Origin: Raffaelea ambrosiae
Taxonomy: Eukaryota > Ascomycota > Sordariomycetes > Ophiostomatales > Ophiostomataceae
Reading direction: 5' to 3'
Length of the DNA stretch: 64,000 nt
Assembly: GCA_002778195.1 (NCBI GenBank)
Contig: PCDI01000001.1
Location: forward strand, 2,730,453-2,794,452
The notes under the pieces were generated by a model. The model was not told the DNA's origin, made no database searches, and saw nothing but the letters and a program-made list of their open reading frames with translations. The position numbers and the translations under genes were made by a program. Shown in pieces: positions 53,365 to 64,000 of the stretch (positions are counted from its first letter, which is position 1; the number at the start of each line of letters is the position of its first letter).

Positions 53365-55749
53365 GTCGTCGAGTTTGTGGTCGTGATCTTCACTTCATCG
53401 CGACGGCGCAGGCCAGAAATCGAGTGCTCCAGAACTGCAGCGCGGCATAGCAGGGCAGATGGCCGCTTGTGTGCAGATGTCGTTGTTGGTCGTTGTTGGT
53501 CGTTGTCGGGTTGCGGGCGGTCGTCGAACGGGTGGCAGAGTGCGGGACGGTCCCCCTTCGTGCTCTGCTGCGCGTGTCGTGGGCGCATGAACAAGCTTGC
53601 GGGAAAGTTTGGGTGTTACAGATCTGGCGGCAGAATAGTTCTGCCCCTAGTCTGGATCAAGCAGTGGGTGGGTATCTTGCGTGCCGACGTCAACGTCCCC
53701 TAATCATATGCAGGGCAGGGACCACCCGCCGCTTGCACCCGACGGGGACGCAAGGGTGCTGTCCTGCTGGGTGGTCTTGTTTCTGGGTGTGTTTGGGGAG
53801 CAACAGCAACTTGGGTGAATTGGTCTGTTTGGTCTGTTTGGTCTGTTTGGTCTGTTTGGTCTGTTTGGTCTGTTTGGTCTGTTGGTCTGTTTGGTGGTCT
53901 ATTTTGTTTGGGGGTCTATTTTGACTGTATGGTCTCTTTGTCGGGTTGGTCCTTCCTCTTTTGGGTCTGCTGTGGCTGTTTGGCCTGCTGGCTCTTTCCT
54001 AGATCTGCTGCTTCAGTTCCTGCCGATCTCCAACAGTAGACTTCCGCCAGCCGGCAATCTGCTCTGCCTGGATCAGGAACCCGGCACCAACAAACGCGAA
54101 AGTTCGACTTTGGCATGTCGCTGGCCCAGCTCTGCAAGCTCTGGTGCGTGCCTGCCCAGGAACGCTGCGCTGCCCGGGGACACGCGTGCTGCGCCATACG
54201 TCTCGGCGAGCGCAGTTTTTCCGGCGCGGGCGTGCCTTCCTGATTCGACCGAACACCTGCGGTAACCTGAGGAAGGGGCGAAGGGTCCATTGTTCGGTGA
54301 AGACAAGCAGACAAACACCGTGCGGCTGCTGCGCACGACTGTGATCACGACAATGCCCACCACGTCACTGTAGATGCGTCACCACAGATGTGCCGCAGCC
54401 CTGGCCGAGATTGGCCGTTCTCAGACACCGCTACAGCCCTGTGTGTCCGCTACATCCAGCCAGAGACACAGACCATCAGACATCCCCCGACACCCTCAGT
54501 CATGCTCCTCCGCCTGCCGAACAGTGTGTCGGCCGCAGGAGTGTGCTTAGTGTTTTCCAAGACGCCTGCCTGCTGCCCTTTGGCGGCGTTCGTATTGGGA
54601 CGAAGCGAGCCATCGCCCACCAACCACAGCAGCAATCGCCTTGCCGTCTGCCGCCTGGCTTTTGGAAAGTGAAGTCACCCACTTGCCGGCCGAGGGAGGG
54701 CAGACAGAAGGGCAGACTGCAGTAGCCCACCACTTCAGCTGGCCAGCTATTGGCCAACTATCATGGCTCGCTTGCAGTGACGTGCCATCGGCGGTGACAT
54801 GGGTTCTGCAGGCTCCCGCATACAAGCAACCTGCGCCCTCCACCAAGCCTTCTCGTACTGCTCGTGCTGCTCGTGCTGCTTGTGCTGCCGCGCTGCCCTT
54901 CGGTCTGTCTACGACTGGCTGCTATGTAACCGACTCGCGCCCCTGCATAAGTCACACACGAGCAGCTGTAGCGCTGGAAAGTCTGCCCCTTCGTTGTGGC
55001 GGAGCATGCTCTGACTGGCTGGCCGCCAGCGAATCAGGACCTGCAGACGGCCTGTCTGCGAGCATGCTAAAAGATAGCAGGGCCGCCGAGTGGACGAAGA
55101 CCCCAGCACTACCCAGGACGACCCAAGAAGACCACCCTCGTCCTCAAAGCAGAGCCAGGATCGTCGCGACGCAAGGGGGCGCAACTGTGGGATTCTTCGG
55201 GGGCAGAGCCGAGGGTCTCCGGCCAGAAAGACAAAAAAGAACACCAGCGAACGCACCAAGGAAGCGCGCTTGTTGGGCCTTGCCATGCTTTTTGTCGGAC
55301 TTTTGACAGGCTTGTCTCGGAGGCGCTGACTATCTCCAACTTGCTCTCCAGCAGCCTCGTTTACACATTCCACGCATTGGCCGTGGCCAGGTGACCCTGC
55401 GCGCCTTTTGCACTTTGGGGCTCGCCAAAGTGTTGCCTGCGCGCCTTTGTTCCTCTTGTCCCTCTTGTTCCTCTTGTTCCTCTTGTTCCTCTAGTTCTAG
55501 ACTTCCAGCCCTGGCCGAGCTGTGGTCGAACCGTGGTTGACCCGTGGACCCTCAGTCATCGTTGCGGTCCTTTTGTTCTCCCAGTCTTCTTAAGACCACC
55601 TAGGCGTGCCCTCTCCCCAACAAAGGTGCCCATACGAGACTGTCTGCATTCTTCAGCAAACGCTGAACCTGTCTCACCACCTCCGCACGCATACGAGTTT
55701 TTCTGCAGCAAACGGCTGGCCAACCTTTCCCACGGCCGTCTCGTCCATC
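53365..55749. other. 2.4 kb divergent intergenic region, FHIP / lipase
   Basis: No supportable gene. It holds a 9 bp minisatellite (53818-53890, listed) and TTCCTCTTG tandem units near 55450-55495. The open frame reading VCLVCLVCL is the minisatellite. Confidence 0.45.
53818..53890. repeat. 9 bp minisatellite GTTTGGTCT
   Basis: About seven tandem copies, the last imperfect, in the gap upstream of the FHIP gene. Confidence 0.9.
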
Positions 55750-57742
55750 ATGAAGTTCTTCGGCCTGTCCACCAAGAACAAGAGTGCCTCTGGCACCGAC
55801 TCCAAATCCAGCCCGCCCGCCGCTGCTGTTCCGGCCCACGGCTCTTCGTGGGCCGACTTCGAGAAGCGCAACGCTTCCCGCACAGGCCGGTCTGGACTCG
55901 GCAGGCTCTCCAAATCCGCCAGCCATCTGCCGCTGCCTCTGCATCCAGGATGGACGGCCACCGAGCAGCCGGCCGTGCCGCCCATTCCCCCGCGATATGC
56001 CGTCCAGCCTGGCGCCCCTCCTCCCAACATCGTCGTCAACCAGCACTACTACATCGCCGCGCCCACGACCAACTATGGTCGTAGCGGGAGGCCGAGCGGG
56101 AAGCAGGGCGGGAGGCAGGGCCACCGCCATCGCGCCGAGGCATCTGCCAGCACGACCAAGCTCAATCTCGGCTCTGTCGTCAACCTGGCCACCGACATCT
56201 TGCCCATGGACGTGCCGCATTTCTTTGACGACGGCCTTCCGTCTTGGCACGCCTCCGGGTCCCGGCTGCTCAACCAGGGCGCCGCGTGCTATGACCAGCT
56301 GACCTCCAAGTTCAACAACGTCATGACACTGATCGACAGCGACCGCTACAAAGGGAACGAGGGCGAGCTCTTCACCTATGACCCCCTCCCGTCTTCGCGC
56401 ACGGCCCCGGGCGTGCAGGACAGCAACGCACTCGCTCTGCAGCCGGTTGCCAGCAGGTCGAGGCACGATCCTCCCCAGAAGGGACAGACCACGACCGTAG
56501 CCACGTCGCTGATATCGGGCAACTACTTCGCCAAGGTCGACCTGTATGCCAACTCCAGGCTGCCCCCAAATCTGCCGCCTATGCGATTGTAAGCATATCC
56601 CACCCCGGTTCCCAGCACGAACATCCCAGCTGACCTGTCTCTTGTCTGCCAGATACATAGCCACGTATCCGCTTCTCAGTCTGGCGGCCCAGTACTCAGA
56701 CCGGGTGTATCAACAGCCGAAGGGTCTGGAGCGCTTTACCCACATCGACGCCGACTGGAAGACAGGCACCAAAGCCATGGTGATCAAGTCGGTTCCAATG
56801 GACTATGCAAACACCATCGTCTTTGCAATACGCGGCACTTCCACGTTCATGGATTGGGCTGTCAACCTGAACATGTCGCCCGCTTCGCCCACGGGGTTTC
56901 TGGACGATCTCGGCAACTTCTGCCATGCTGGCTTCCTGTCTGTCGCGCGCAAGATGATCCGGCCAGTTGCGGCTCGTCTTCGCCAGCTGCTGGAAGAGGA
57001 CCCCAGCCGCGCACATTACTCACTGCTCATAACCGGCCACTCGGCTGGAGGAGCGGTTGCTGCCCTGCTGTACTCGCACATGCTTTCAACTTCCAAGCAG
57101 GCCGAGTCTGAGCTGAACCTGCTCACCGGTTGCTTCCACCGAATCCATTGCATTACCTTTGGCACTCCGCCCGTGTCTCTCCTGCCCCTGGAGAAACCAA
57201 ACCATCGACATCTGAGGAAGAGCCTCTTTCTCAGCTTTGTGAACGAAGGCGACCCGGTGGCGAGGGCCGACAAAGCATATGTCAAGAGTCTCCTGGAGCT
57301 GTTCCGCACTCCAGCGCCAACAGCACCAAGAAGCAGGAGTAGGGAGCCGAGCAGAGAGAGGTCCAAAAGCTCGTTGCATTTGCCCTCCTCGTCGAAGACG
57401 TCCAAGCCGTCCAGGTCACATCACGGCCACAGCAGGACCAAGCAAGACCACCACGGCGATGGCAGACGGAGTCGGCGCCCTGCCAAACCCGTGTGGAACG
57501 TGCCCCCTGCTACGCTCAGCAATGCGGGCCGTCTTGTTGTGCTGCGGTCGGGCAACCCACGGGCTGAACCGACGAGTCGCAAGACGGTGGAGGAGCGGCT
57601 CGACGAGGGAGTGGTGGCGCAGATCACCTCGGACGAGCAGCTCCGGGGCGTCATCTGGGGCGACCCGGTGTGCCACGTTATGAAACTCTACGCTGGGCGC
57701 ATTGAGACCCTGGCTATCGGTGCTGTGACTGTCCCCCAGTAG
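55750..57742 (+). CDS. Class 3 lipase
   Basis: A cytosolic-looking triacylglycerol-lipase-type hydrolase (Lipase_3). Exon 1 is 55750-56588, the intron is 56589-56652 (GTAAGC...GCCAG, 64 nt), and exon 2 is 56653-57742; 642 residues. The N-terminal 170 residues are Ser/Pro/Lys-rich and disordered. The catalytic domain begins around TYPLLSLAAQYSDRVYQQPK. The strand IVFAIRGTSTFMDWAVNL precedes the elbow LLITGHSAGGAVAALL, with the nucleophile Ser near residue 409. The Asp lies in SFVNEGDPVARADK and the His probably in VCHVMKLYAGRIE near the C-terminus. A basic, Ser/Arg/His-rich insert (about 500-560) separates the last two. There is no signal peptide or obvious transmembrane anchor. Similar to fungal Lipase_3 proteins that lack secretion signals. 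Substrate unknown. Confidence 0.87.
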
Positions 57743-58173
57743 GCAAACATGGCTTGTTATTATCTCTGTCTGTTTCCTCCATATCATTTGTCACGCCGAG
57801 CTGTACTTAGTCGATGTCTGCTTCGTCATAATGCGTCTCATAATAATACCAGCGTTCCTAGGGACGGAACTGCAACCAGAACTACAACCAGATTTTGAAA
57901 ATAAATACAAGCACAAAGACGAATGCAAACAATAATGCTAAATGCCCAATCGTGACCTGCCATGTTGTCTGCCCTACGACACAGTCGCACTTGTCGTAGT
58001 TCAAATCCACGTTACGTTACTTGTCATACAGTGAAGTGTTGCCGTCAAACCCCATACAAAGAAAATACAAAAAAAAACCCCAAAAAAACCCAAAAGACGA
58101 CGTCAAAGAGGCGACGTCATAAAGCACCTCTTTGTCATCCCACCCCTGTTCCAACATGACCCCCATTTCATCG
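57743..58173. other. Convergent 3' intergenic region
   Basis: 431 bp between tail-to-tail lipase and GIY-YIG genes. It holds AATAAATA at 57900-57907 and A-rich runs at 58058-58090. No gene. Confidence 0.45.
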
Positions 58174-59514
58174 TCACGCTTGACCTTCATCCCAGTCTGC
58201 CCACCGACGGATCGTTTCGTCTACCCGCATCACTGCATCCCGGCTAGCTTCGACCTGAAACCACTCGCGGTGCTCGCGGCCGCACACTTGGCACTTTTCG
58301 GCGTCCGTGATCCGCAGCCCGGCACCGGCCAGCTCGAGGTGGATGAGACGCTCGACCTTGTGGCTGTGCGGCATCTTGCGTGGTATCGGTCCGCCTTGCA
58401 CTCCACTGCCGCCGCCGTTGGGTGTGCCGGACGACGAGATGTACGGGTAGAATCGGATCAGAGACAGATTGTACCCGCACTGGCGCTTCCACTCGTTCAG
58501 CCGGCGCTGCACGTTGTTGGCACGGCCAATCTTGAGGAGGATCGTCTTGTTGCCGTTGTTGCCGTTGGAATTGCCCATCGACCTCGTGCCGGCGGCAGCC
58601 GCAGCAAAAGAAGAAAACACGTCGCTGCCACGGCGCTGTCGACCGTCTGGCGATAGTGACGACGGCGACAGGAGGGACCGGGCGGCGTCGATCGGCGTGG
58701 ACGGCTCGGACTCGGGCGTCAGCCAGAACATGTAGATGTAGCCCGCCTCGTCAAGCTGCGAAATGGGCTTGGCCAGTTCGGCCATCAGAGTGGACGCGGT
58801 CTGGGGTGATGCCGAAGCCGGGATCAGGGAGAGGTACTGTGTCTGGGAGGTCGTCGAAGCTGACGACTTTCGCTTGTGGTGCTTCTTGTGGGAGCTAGGC
58901 GACTGATGGGCCTGCAGGTGCTGTTGTTTCTTTCCGCCATCGCCCGGACTGCTGTTGCCGCCGCTGCTGCTGTACAGATTGGATAGAGGTGTTGCCGGAG
59001 GGCCTGCCGCAGCCATCTGCGGTTGCTGTGGACTCGGCCGGGGAGCAGGTGTCGAGAGAAAGTCGCTGTCGAGGGGGATTCGGAAACAGCAGAGCCACAG
59101 GTGGTGCTTCTTCTTCCGCTGCGTAGGCGGCTGTGGACGTGGCCCTGCCTGGCCGCCTGGACTGCCATTCGTCGAGTTCACATCCAAGAGGCCGAGACGG
59201 TCGGTCAGAGTGTCGATGCTCGTTCGCTGCCCGAGGCCTGAGTTGCCTGACGTCTTTGGTCCGGGGCTCGATTGAGCAGACACGCTGGCTTGGTCTTTGT
59301 GCTGCCAGCAGTACAGACGCTCGTCGGTCGGGTCGTCCACATGCAGCTTCTTGCGCCGCCGTCCATAGTGTGCGGCGACGGCCTCAGCATCAGCGGCGGA
59401 CAGCGGTCGTCGACACGGTCGTCCGGCAGACGTCAGTCCTCGGCATGTCGTCGCCGGGTTCTTGGAGTCGGAACGGGCGACTAGAGACTCTGGGGTGTTG
59501 GCGACAAAGGGCAT
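58174..59514 (-). CDS. GIY-YIG/T5orf172-type protein
   Basis: A single-exon protein starting at ATG 59514 (MPFVANTPESL); 446 residues. The longer open frame begins with GTG. An N-terminal cysteine cluster reads TTCRGLTSAGRPCRRPLS with a later YCWQHKD, probably a small zinc-binding motif. A WLCCFRIPL segment lies near residue 145. The C-terminal domain (about 256-440) is the T5orf172/GIY-YIG fold: GYIYMFWL supplies the GIY-like strand, ILLKIGRANNVQRRLNEWKR the YIG-like strand and helix Arg, KVERLIHLELAGAGLRITDA the helix with the catalytic-type Glu, then CQVCGREHREWFQV with two Cys and His. A Gly/Ser/Asn-rich insert interrupts it. Whether it is a nuclease is not shown; the fold is often DNA-binding or repair-related in fungi. 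Confidence 0.83.
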   Translation of the reverse strand: MPFVANTPESLVARSDSKNPATTCRGLTSAGRPCRRPLSAADAEAVAAHYGRRRKKLHVDDPTDERLYCWQHKDQASVSAQSSPGPKTSGNSGLGQRTSIDTLTDRLGLLDVNSTNGSPGGQAGPRPQPPTQRKKKHHLWLCCFRIPLDSDFLSTPAPRPSPQQPQMAAAGPPATPLSNLYSSSGGNSSPGDGGKKQQHLQAHQSPSSHKKHHKRKSSASTTSQTQYLSLIPASASPQTASTLMAELAKPISQLDEAGYIYMFWLTPESEPSTPIDAARSLLSPSSLSPDGRQRRGSDVFSSFAAAAAGTRSMGNSNGNNGNKTILLKIGRANNVQRRLNEWKRQCGYNLSLIRFYPYISSSGTPNGGGSGVQGGPIPRKMPHSHKVERLIHLELAGAGLRITDAEKCQVCGREHREWFQVEASRDAVMRVDETIRRWADWDEGQA

Positions 59515-61943
59515 ATCCACCGGCCTGCTGGTATCGTGGGATTTTGCGGGATTTCGAAAGGCATGTGCTCACTTTGGCTGCAATTTTTACAGGCGAGGAA
59601 GACAGAGAACGCAGCCAGGCACAGGGAGAATACGGGAGAACAACAACAACAGCACAGGAGTGCCAACAGAGCCAGAGGAGCCAGGTGAATATCAAGGAAA
59701 ACGCGACGCGAAGACCGCAAGAAGCTATTCACGAGAACCTTTCGGCGGCTCCTTTGCGGGGCATTCACGATGAGACAAGGCAGCAGCGCCTATCACTTGT
59801 CACCAGGGCTGTCACAGGGGCTGAGGCGGTGGCCTCCTGTCAGGGGGCGCCGCAAATAGCAGCACCACAGCTGGCTGCGGCTGGCTCCTGGCAGGCAGTG
59901 ACAGACAATTCCCAGCCAATTGCTCGGTGCGAAGCCAAGGGACTAAGGAGCCTCGGTCACCGCCCCCAACAAGGCGCTCGAAAAATCGAGTGGCTGGGAC
60001 TCGGGCTGGTAGATGCTGTGGCTGGTGATGGCACCGCCACAGAATGTGTGCCAATTGCATAGCGCCGTTCTTTTTGCGAATGCAATTTCTTTTTTAATGC
60101 CGCTTCACAGTGTGCTACTCCACGGACCGAAGCAGAAATTCACCTCCGTACGTGGGAAACAGACGTCTGTCGAGACTGACCGAGGGAAGTGTGGAGAAAG
60201 CGAGTGTGTGGGTTTTTCTCTATCTTACATGTGACTGACCGTACAATATACATACATAGTAGTACATTGACAAGCGTGCACATGTACGCAAACACGACGT
60301 ATTGGTTACAACAACAGAGGTTCTTAATCAGGTAGAGGCGGCCAATCGCGTTGAAGGCATTGGGCAACAGGAGACATTTTCGTCACAGCCGCGGGCAGCG
60401 CGGGATGAACTTAGAGAAGTGTCGGACACAACAGTAGTCGGCTATCTGTTGTAAGATGCCCGCACATGCACACACACACACACACACACACGCACGCACG
60501 CAACGTACGAATGCACACGCACAAAAAAAGCCAAGTTGAAGTAAGCTCTCGGGGCTCACCGAACTCTTCTTGGCCACTAACAGGAGATGTGGCTTCTGTC
60601 TAGAGAGCGCCATATCTAGATGCGCATGGTTGCTTCGTGGCAGCGAGGAGGGCACCCCACGCAGCCAAGCCCGCAGGTGATGGCGCCATTGCTCCCCTGC
60701 AGCAGGCTGCCAATCAGGCCTCTGTGCTCCCCGGGTCCCCCGCAAAAGCGCTCTTTGTCTGAGGTCGAGCTGCACGCCAGTCTTTTGTTCTTGTGTCCGC
60801 TGCGTCGTCGGGCGTACACTAACGTGCGCTAGGCCAACTTTGTGGCAAGGCCAACTTTGTGGCAAGGCCAACTTCGTCCTGCGAAAACCTGAAATTGAGT
60901 GCCCTCGCAAGACCATACATTATATTTTGTATTGCACGTACATGAAATAGTCTTGATGTACTTTGTAAGATAGTGCCATCGTACGAGTAGTCCCATAGCA
61001 GCAAAGCCGCTGCAGAGTTCAGCGGGTCAAGGCAGAGTTTTGCTGTGTTCCTCACAGTGCGCACAAATCGTGACGTCATGCTTGCTTGGGCATTTCGTAC
61101 GAATTATCACCTCAAAAACGTAGTAGGGCTGTTACCATCTCAAGTGGCAGGCGGGTGTTGGCCACTAACAACTGGCTCATGTAAGCAGGAGACAGAGTTC
61201 ATTCCCTCTCGTTTTTTTGCCTGGATGTCGATTGCACCTTTCGAATTCTCCATTGCACAATTTTTTTTCCCCAGATCAATATTCCTGGCCCAGCTATTCC
61301 CACGAGACAAATTCCATCGCAAGGGGAAACAAAGACGAGATATATAAAGGAGGCGATGACACAGAAGAATTAAACATTTCGACTAGAACCCGCATTGAAC
61401 TTCTGCGATTCGACGATTTTCTTGTCGCCATTTCACGTGAGTATGTCGTGCGCAGCCAGCTGGCAGCCCCATGCGCCAGAGCCGGGCGAGGCTTGACTTG
61501 GTCGTCTGCATAGATAGTGTGTTCGAGTACTAAAATACGATTCTCAACAGGAGACAGCAAAGAAACGCACGCGACGCGCCGAGCCTTTCTCTCACTTATA
61601 AAGAACGTAGTGCTCTGTTGCCAGCCGTATTCTTATCAGTGCCCGGCCAGACAGCGTTTCGCATACATTTCCACTTTTGGTATTTTTTACCTGCATTTAC
61701 TCATATTCCCGCCATTCTGCCGGCCGACGCGCCTTCTTATCGCTTCCTCCAGACGCGGCTGTCGGTCTTCTCTGGTTGTTCCCGCGGCTCTCGTTTGCCG
61801 CTTTCGCCCGTATAAACCCGGGAACTCGCCTGCTGTCGGTCTCGTTGCAACCGGTGTGACAGCCCGTGCAGCCTTGTCCCATTCCGCCCGTGTCTGCACC
61901 ACTACCGTGCCATTTTCCAGCATTTTCCAGCATTTTCGTCGCC
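59515..61943. other. 2.4 kb intergenic region
   Basis: No supportable gene. It contains a CA/GCAC repeat (60468-60505) and a 17 bp direct repeat (60832-60882, listed). Words TTTGTAAGATA and GTACGAGTA occur near 60960-60990. The right end is the leader of the amino-acid transporter, with repeated CATTTTCCAG words at 61911-61935. Confidence 0.45.
60832..60882. repeat. 17 bp direct repeat, nearly three copies
   Basis: GGCCAACTTTGTGGCAA is repeated head to tail, with a final partial copy ending CCAACTTCG. It lies in the gap upstream of the GIY-YIG gene. Confidence 0.85.
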
Positions 61944-64000
61944 ATGGTTTCCTCCGAGTCCCCCAAGACGACGGAGAAGGAGGCTACTACCTTCGTCGAC
62001 TTCGACCATGAAGCTGGCGTCAGTAGCACCCGCGCCGCCTGGTTCGGTGGCAAGGGGATCCGCATCGGTGGCCGCATCGGCCCTGTCCTGCGCGGAGCAG
62101 GCTCCGAGTCAGACACCGACGAGAGCAGCGCTGCCATCCTCGACAAGCAGCGCGCCGAGGAGGATGGCTGTGCCATCCAGTACCGCACCTGCAGCTGGCA
62201 AAAGGTTTGTCCTATAGTCGTGTTTCTTTTCAGCTACGATCCTGGATTCCGCTACTTTGCTATTTACGGAATAGTTGCTAACATGGCTTTCCACACTTGT
62301 AGACTGCTGCGCTGCTGTTCTCGGAATACATTTGCCTTGTAAGTGCCAATCCTATACAAGAGGCTTCTGGCTGAGCCGCTAGAAGCATCAACGATACGAC
62401 GTCGACTATGGATGAGATGGACGCCTGGGTGCTCCCGCGTCAGGTCGCCATGGGAAAGACTGCGCCGTGCCGTGCTAACACATTATTTTCTACAAGGCTA
62501 TCATGAGTTTTCCGTGGTCGTATAGTGTTCTTGGCCTCGTCCCTGGGTAGGTTGCACGTCCCTTGTCTTGGCTCTGGTCTTGGCACTTATGCTTATATTC
62601 ATTTGGCCTGCGTTCTAACCCCGCATAGTTTGATCTTAACCGTCGTCGTCGCCGGTTTCGTGCTCTACACGTCTCTTGTGCTCTGGGAGTTCTGTCTGCG
62701 CCACCCTGAAGTTCGCGACGTGTGCGACATTGGCCAGATGCTCTTCTGGAACAAACGGTGGGCGTGGTACGCAACTGCTTTCATGTTTTTGTTGAACAAC
62801 ACTGTAAGTACCATTGGGTCCTACCATGCCACTCTTCTCCCACGCTCTGTGCCCAGGAACATATCACTGACTTTTTGTGTTCCAACAGTTTATTCAGGTA
62901 CGCACGGACAACCCCAACCGCGACGACATACCAGCGGCACCGTTGCGCTGGTCGTTCCATCCCGACACATCTGCTAACTCGTGTAATAGGGTCTTCATGT
63001 TCTCGTTGGTGCCAAGTACCTCAACACTATGACTGCTGCCGACAATAACATCTCGTGCCGCACTGTTAGCTTCAGCGCCATAATGCTTGTCATCTGCTGG
63101 CTCTGCTCTCTCCCGCGGACCTTCAGCATGCTGTCCAAGCTGGGCACTGCCTCCGCTTTTTTCACATTCATCTCTGTTCTGCTGGCGACTATCTTCGCTG
63201 GTATCCAGAGCCACCCGGCAGGTTACGATCCACGACCTTCGTTTGTGTCCCAGGCCGGTGTCGAGTCTGTTGGCGGTAATCCCATCGTCACGGCCATCCC
63301 GGTCGCCGGAACCACTTTTGTTGCCGGCCTTAATGCTTTCATGAATATCAGCTATACGTTCATTGGGCAGATCACCCTCCCCAGCTTCATTGCCGAGATG
63401 AAGGATCCTAAGTACGTGGTTTTCAGGGATTCCCTCACCGTCCTCTTTTCTAGAAAATGATATGGGCTGACACCGAGCGCAAATAGGGAGTTTCCCAAGG
63501 CACTATGGGCCTGCACCATTGCCGAAATCATCGTTTTCAGCGTTGTCGGCGGTGTTGTCTACGCCTACACCGGAAACCAATACATGACCGCCCCAGCCTT
63601 TGGCTCTCTGCAGCCTCTGTACAAGAAAGTTGCCTTTTCGTTCATGATCCCAACACTCATCTTCCTCGGAGTGCTTTACGCATCTGTGTCGGCTCGCTTC
63701 CTATTCTTCCGCATTTTCGACAACTCACGCCATAAGAACGAGCACACCGTGCTGGGCTGGTCTGTCTGGTCGATGATTCTACGTATGTGACTGCTCTCTC
63801 ACGTTCTACTTGCCGGACTTGGGACATTTTCTAACAAAGTGGCAGTTGTTACATGGATTCTCGCCTTCATCATTTCCCAGGTCATCCCCTTCTTTTCTGA
63901 CCGTACGTATTCAACCAAACAAGTTAATATTCGACATTCTCGAGAATTGTAAACTAACTTTCATGTGACTTTAGTTCTGTCTCTCATGTCATCTCTCTTT
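61944..64000 (+). CDS. AAAP amino-acid transporter (3' end cut by window edge)
   Basis: A neutral amino-acid transporter of the Aa_trans family. Exons: 61944-62204, 62303-62338, 62497-62546, 62629-62803, 62889-62897, 62990-63411, 63487-63782, 63846-63902 and 63975 to the edge. Exon 5 is 9 nt (FIQ). It joins FMFLLNNT to GLHVLVGAKYLNTM, exactly as in fungal relatives. The polar N-terminus (about 87 residues) is acidic and Ser/Gly-rich. Helix 1 is TAALLFSEYICLAIMSFPWS. Later helices read LILTVVVAGFVLYTSLVLWE, IMLVICWLCSLPRTFSMLSK and AFFTFISVLLATIFAGIQSH. The block after helix 6 reads TLPSFIAEMKDPKEFPKALW. Phases agree at each junction. Substrate class is from family; the exact amino acid cannot be told. 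The protein continues beyond the window, so no stop is seen. Confidence 0.88.

Noticed and set aside
53815..54039. Cys/Leu/Val repeat peptide
   Set aside because: It is only the translation of a 9 bp minisatellite in an intergenic region.
57940..58025. B-box-like GTTCAAATCC suggesting a tRNA
   Set aside because: The T stem has a mismatch and no matching acceptor stem or A box was found upstream.
60383..60916. 177-residue minus-strand frame containing the 17 bp repeat
   Set aside because: Composition and repeat content argue against coding; it also crosses a CA microsatellite.
1..64000. CRISPR array, prokaryotic operon or phage island
   Set aside because: Spliceosomal introns and fungal gene families throughout show a eukaryotic nuclear region; no repeat-spacer pattern was seen.

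Overview
The window is nuclear DNA of a filamentous ascomycete, most likely a Sordariomycete. The evidence is GC-rich genes with short spliceosomal introns (GT...CTAAC-like...AG, about 50-130 nt), large intergenic gaps, and fungal-specific families (Zn2Cys6 regulator, AcrB, a STAND-type N-terminal domain with ankyrin repeats, a fungal Hook-complex FHIP). I cannot name order or genus from sequence alone. There are 19 protein-coding genes, two of them cut by the window edges. I found no tRNA, rRNA, CRISPR array or convincing transposon.

Left third (1-23.5 kb): a partial probable mitochondrial protein (-), divergent from mitochondrial ClpP (+); dihydroxy-acid dehydratase ILV3 (+) with a Gcn4/CPC1-type site upstream; a LOA1/VPS66-like acyltransferase (-); a kinesin-14 (+); a Zn2Cys6 regulator resembling BglR/COL-26 with a long polyQ tract (-); RNase T2 (-); a stand-alone thioesterase (-) divergent from a cytochrome P450 with an unusual I-helix (+); and an unrecognised small protein (-).

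Middle (23.5-45 kb): AcrB-like membrane/coiled-coil protein (-); a mitochondrial hotdog thioesterase (-) sharing a 376 bp promoter with a LYRM5/ETFRF1-type LYR protein (+); a SAM methyltransferase (-); the CCR4 deadenylase (+); a STAND-N/ankyrin protein (-); and a 3.6 kb gap with simple repeats and one perfect inverted repeat.

Right third (46-64 kb): a 13-exon sugar transporter (+); the FHIP subunit of the FTS-Hook-FHIP dynein adaptor (-); a class 3 lipase (+); a GIY-YIG/T5orf172 protein (-); and an AAAP amino-acid transporter (+) that runs off the end.

Most genes are housekeeping and unrelated; no coherent operon-like cluster or defence island is visible. The most distinctive signal is gene structure. 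There are several microexons (9, 9, 13, 19, 24, 24 nt) that only reading-frame and family logic reveal, and three introns that appear to use GC-AG rather than GT-AG boundaries. Intronic and intergenic minisatellites with 8-17 bp units are also frequent. All exon boundaries were derived by hand from splice-site motifs, phase agreement and expected family sequence, and need RNA evidence.
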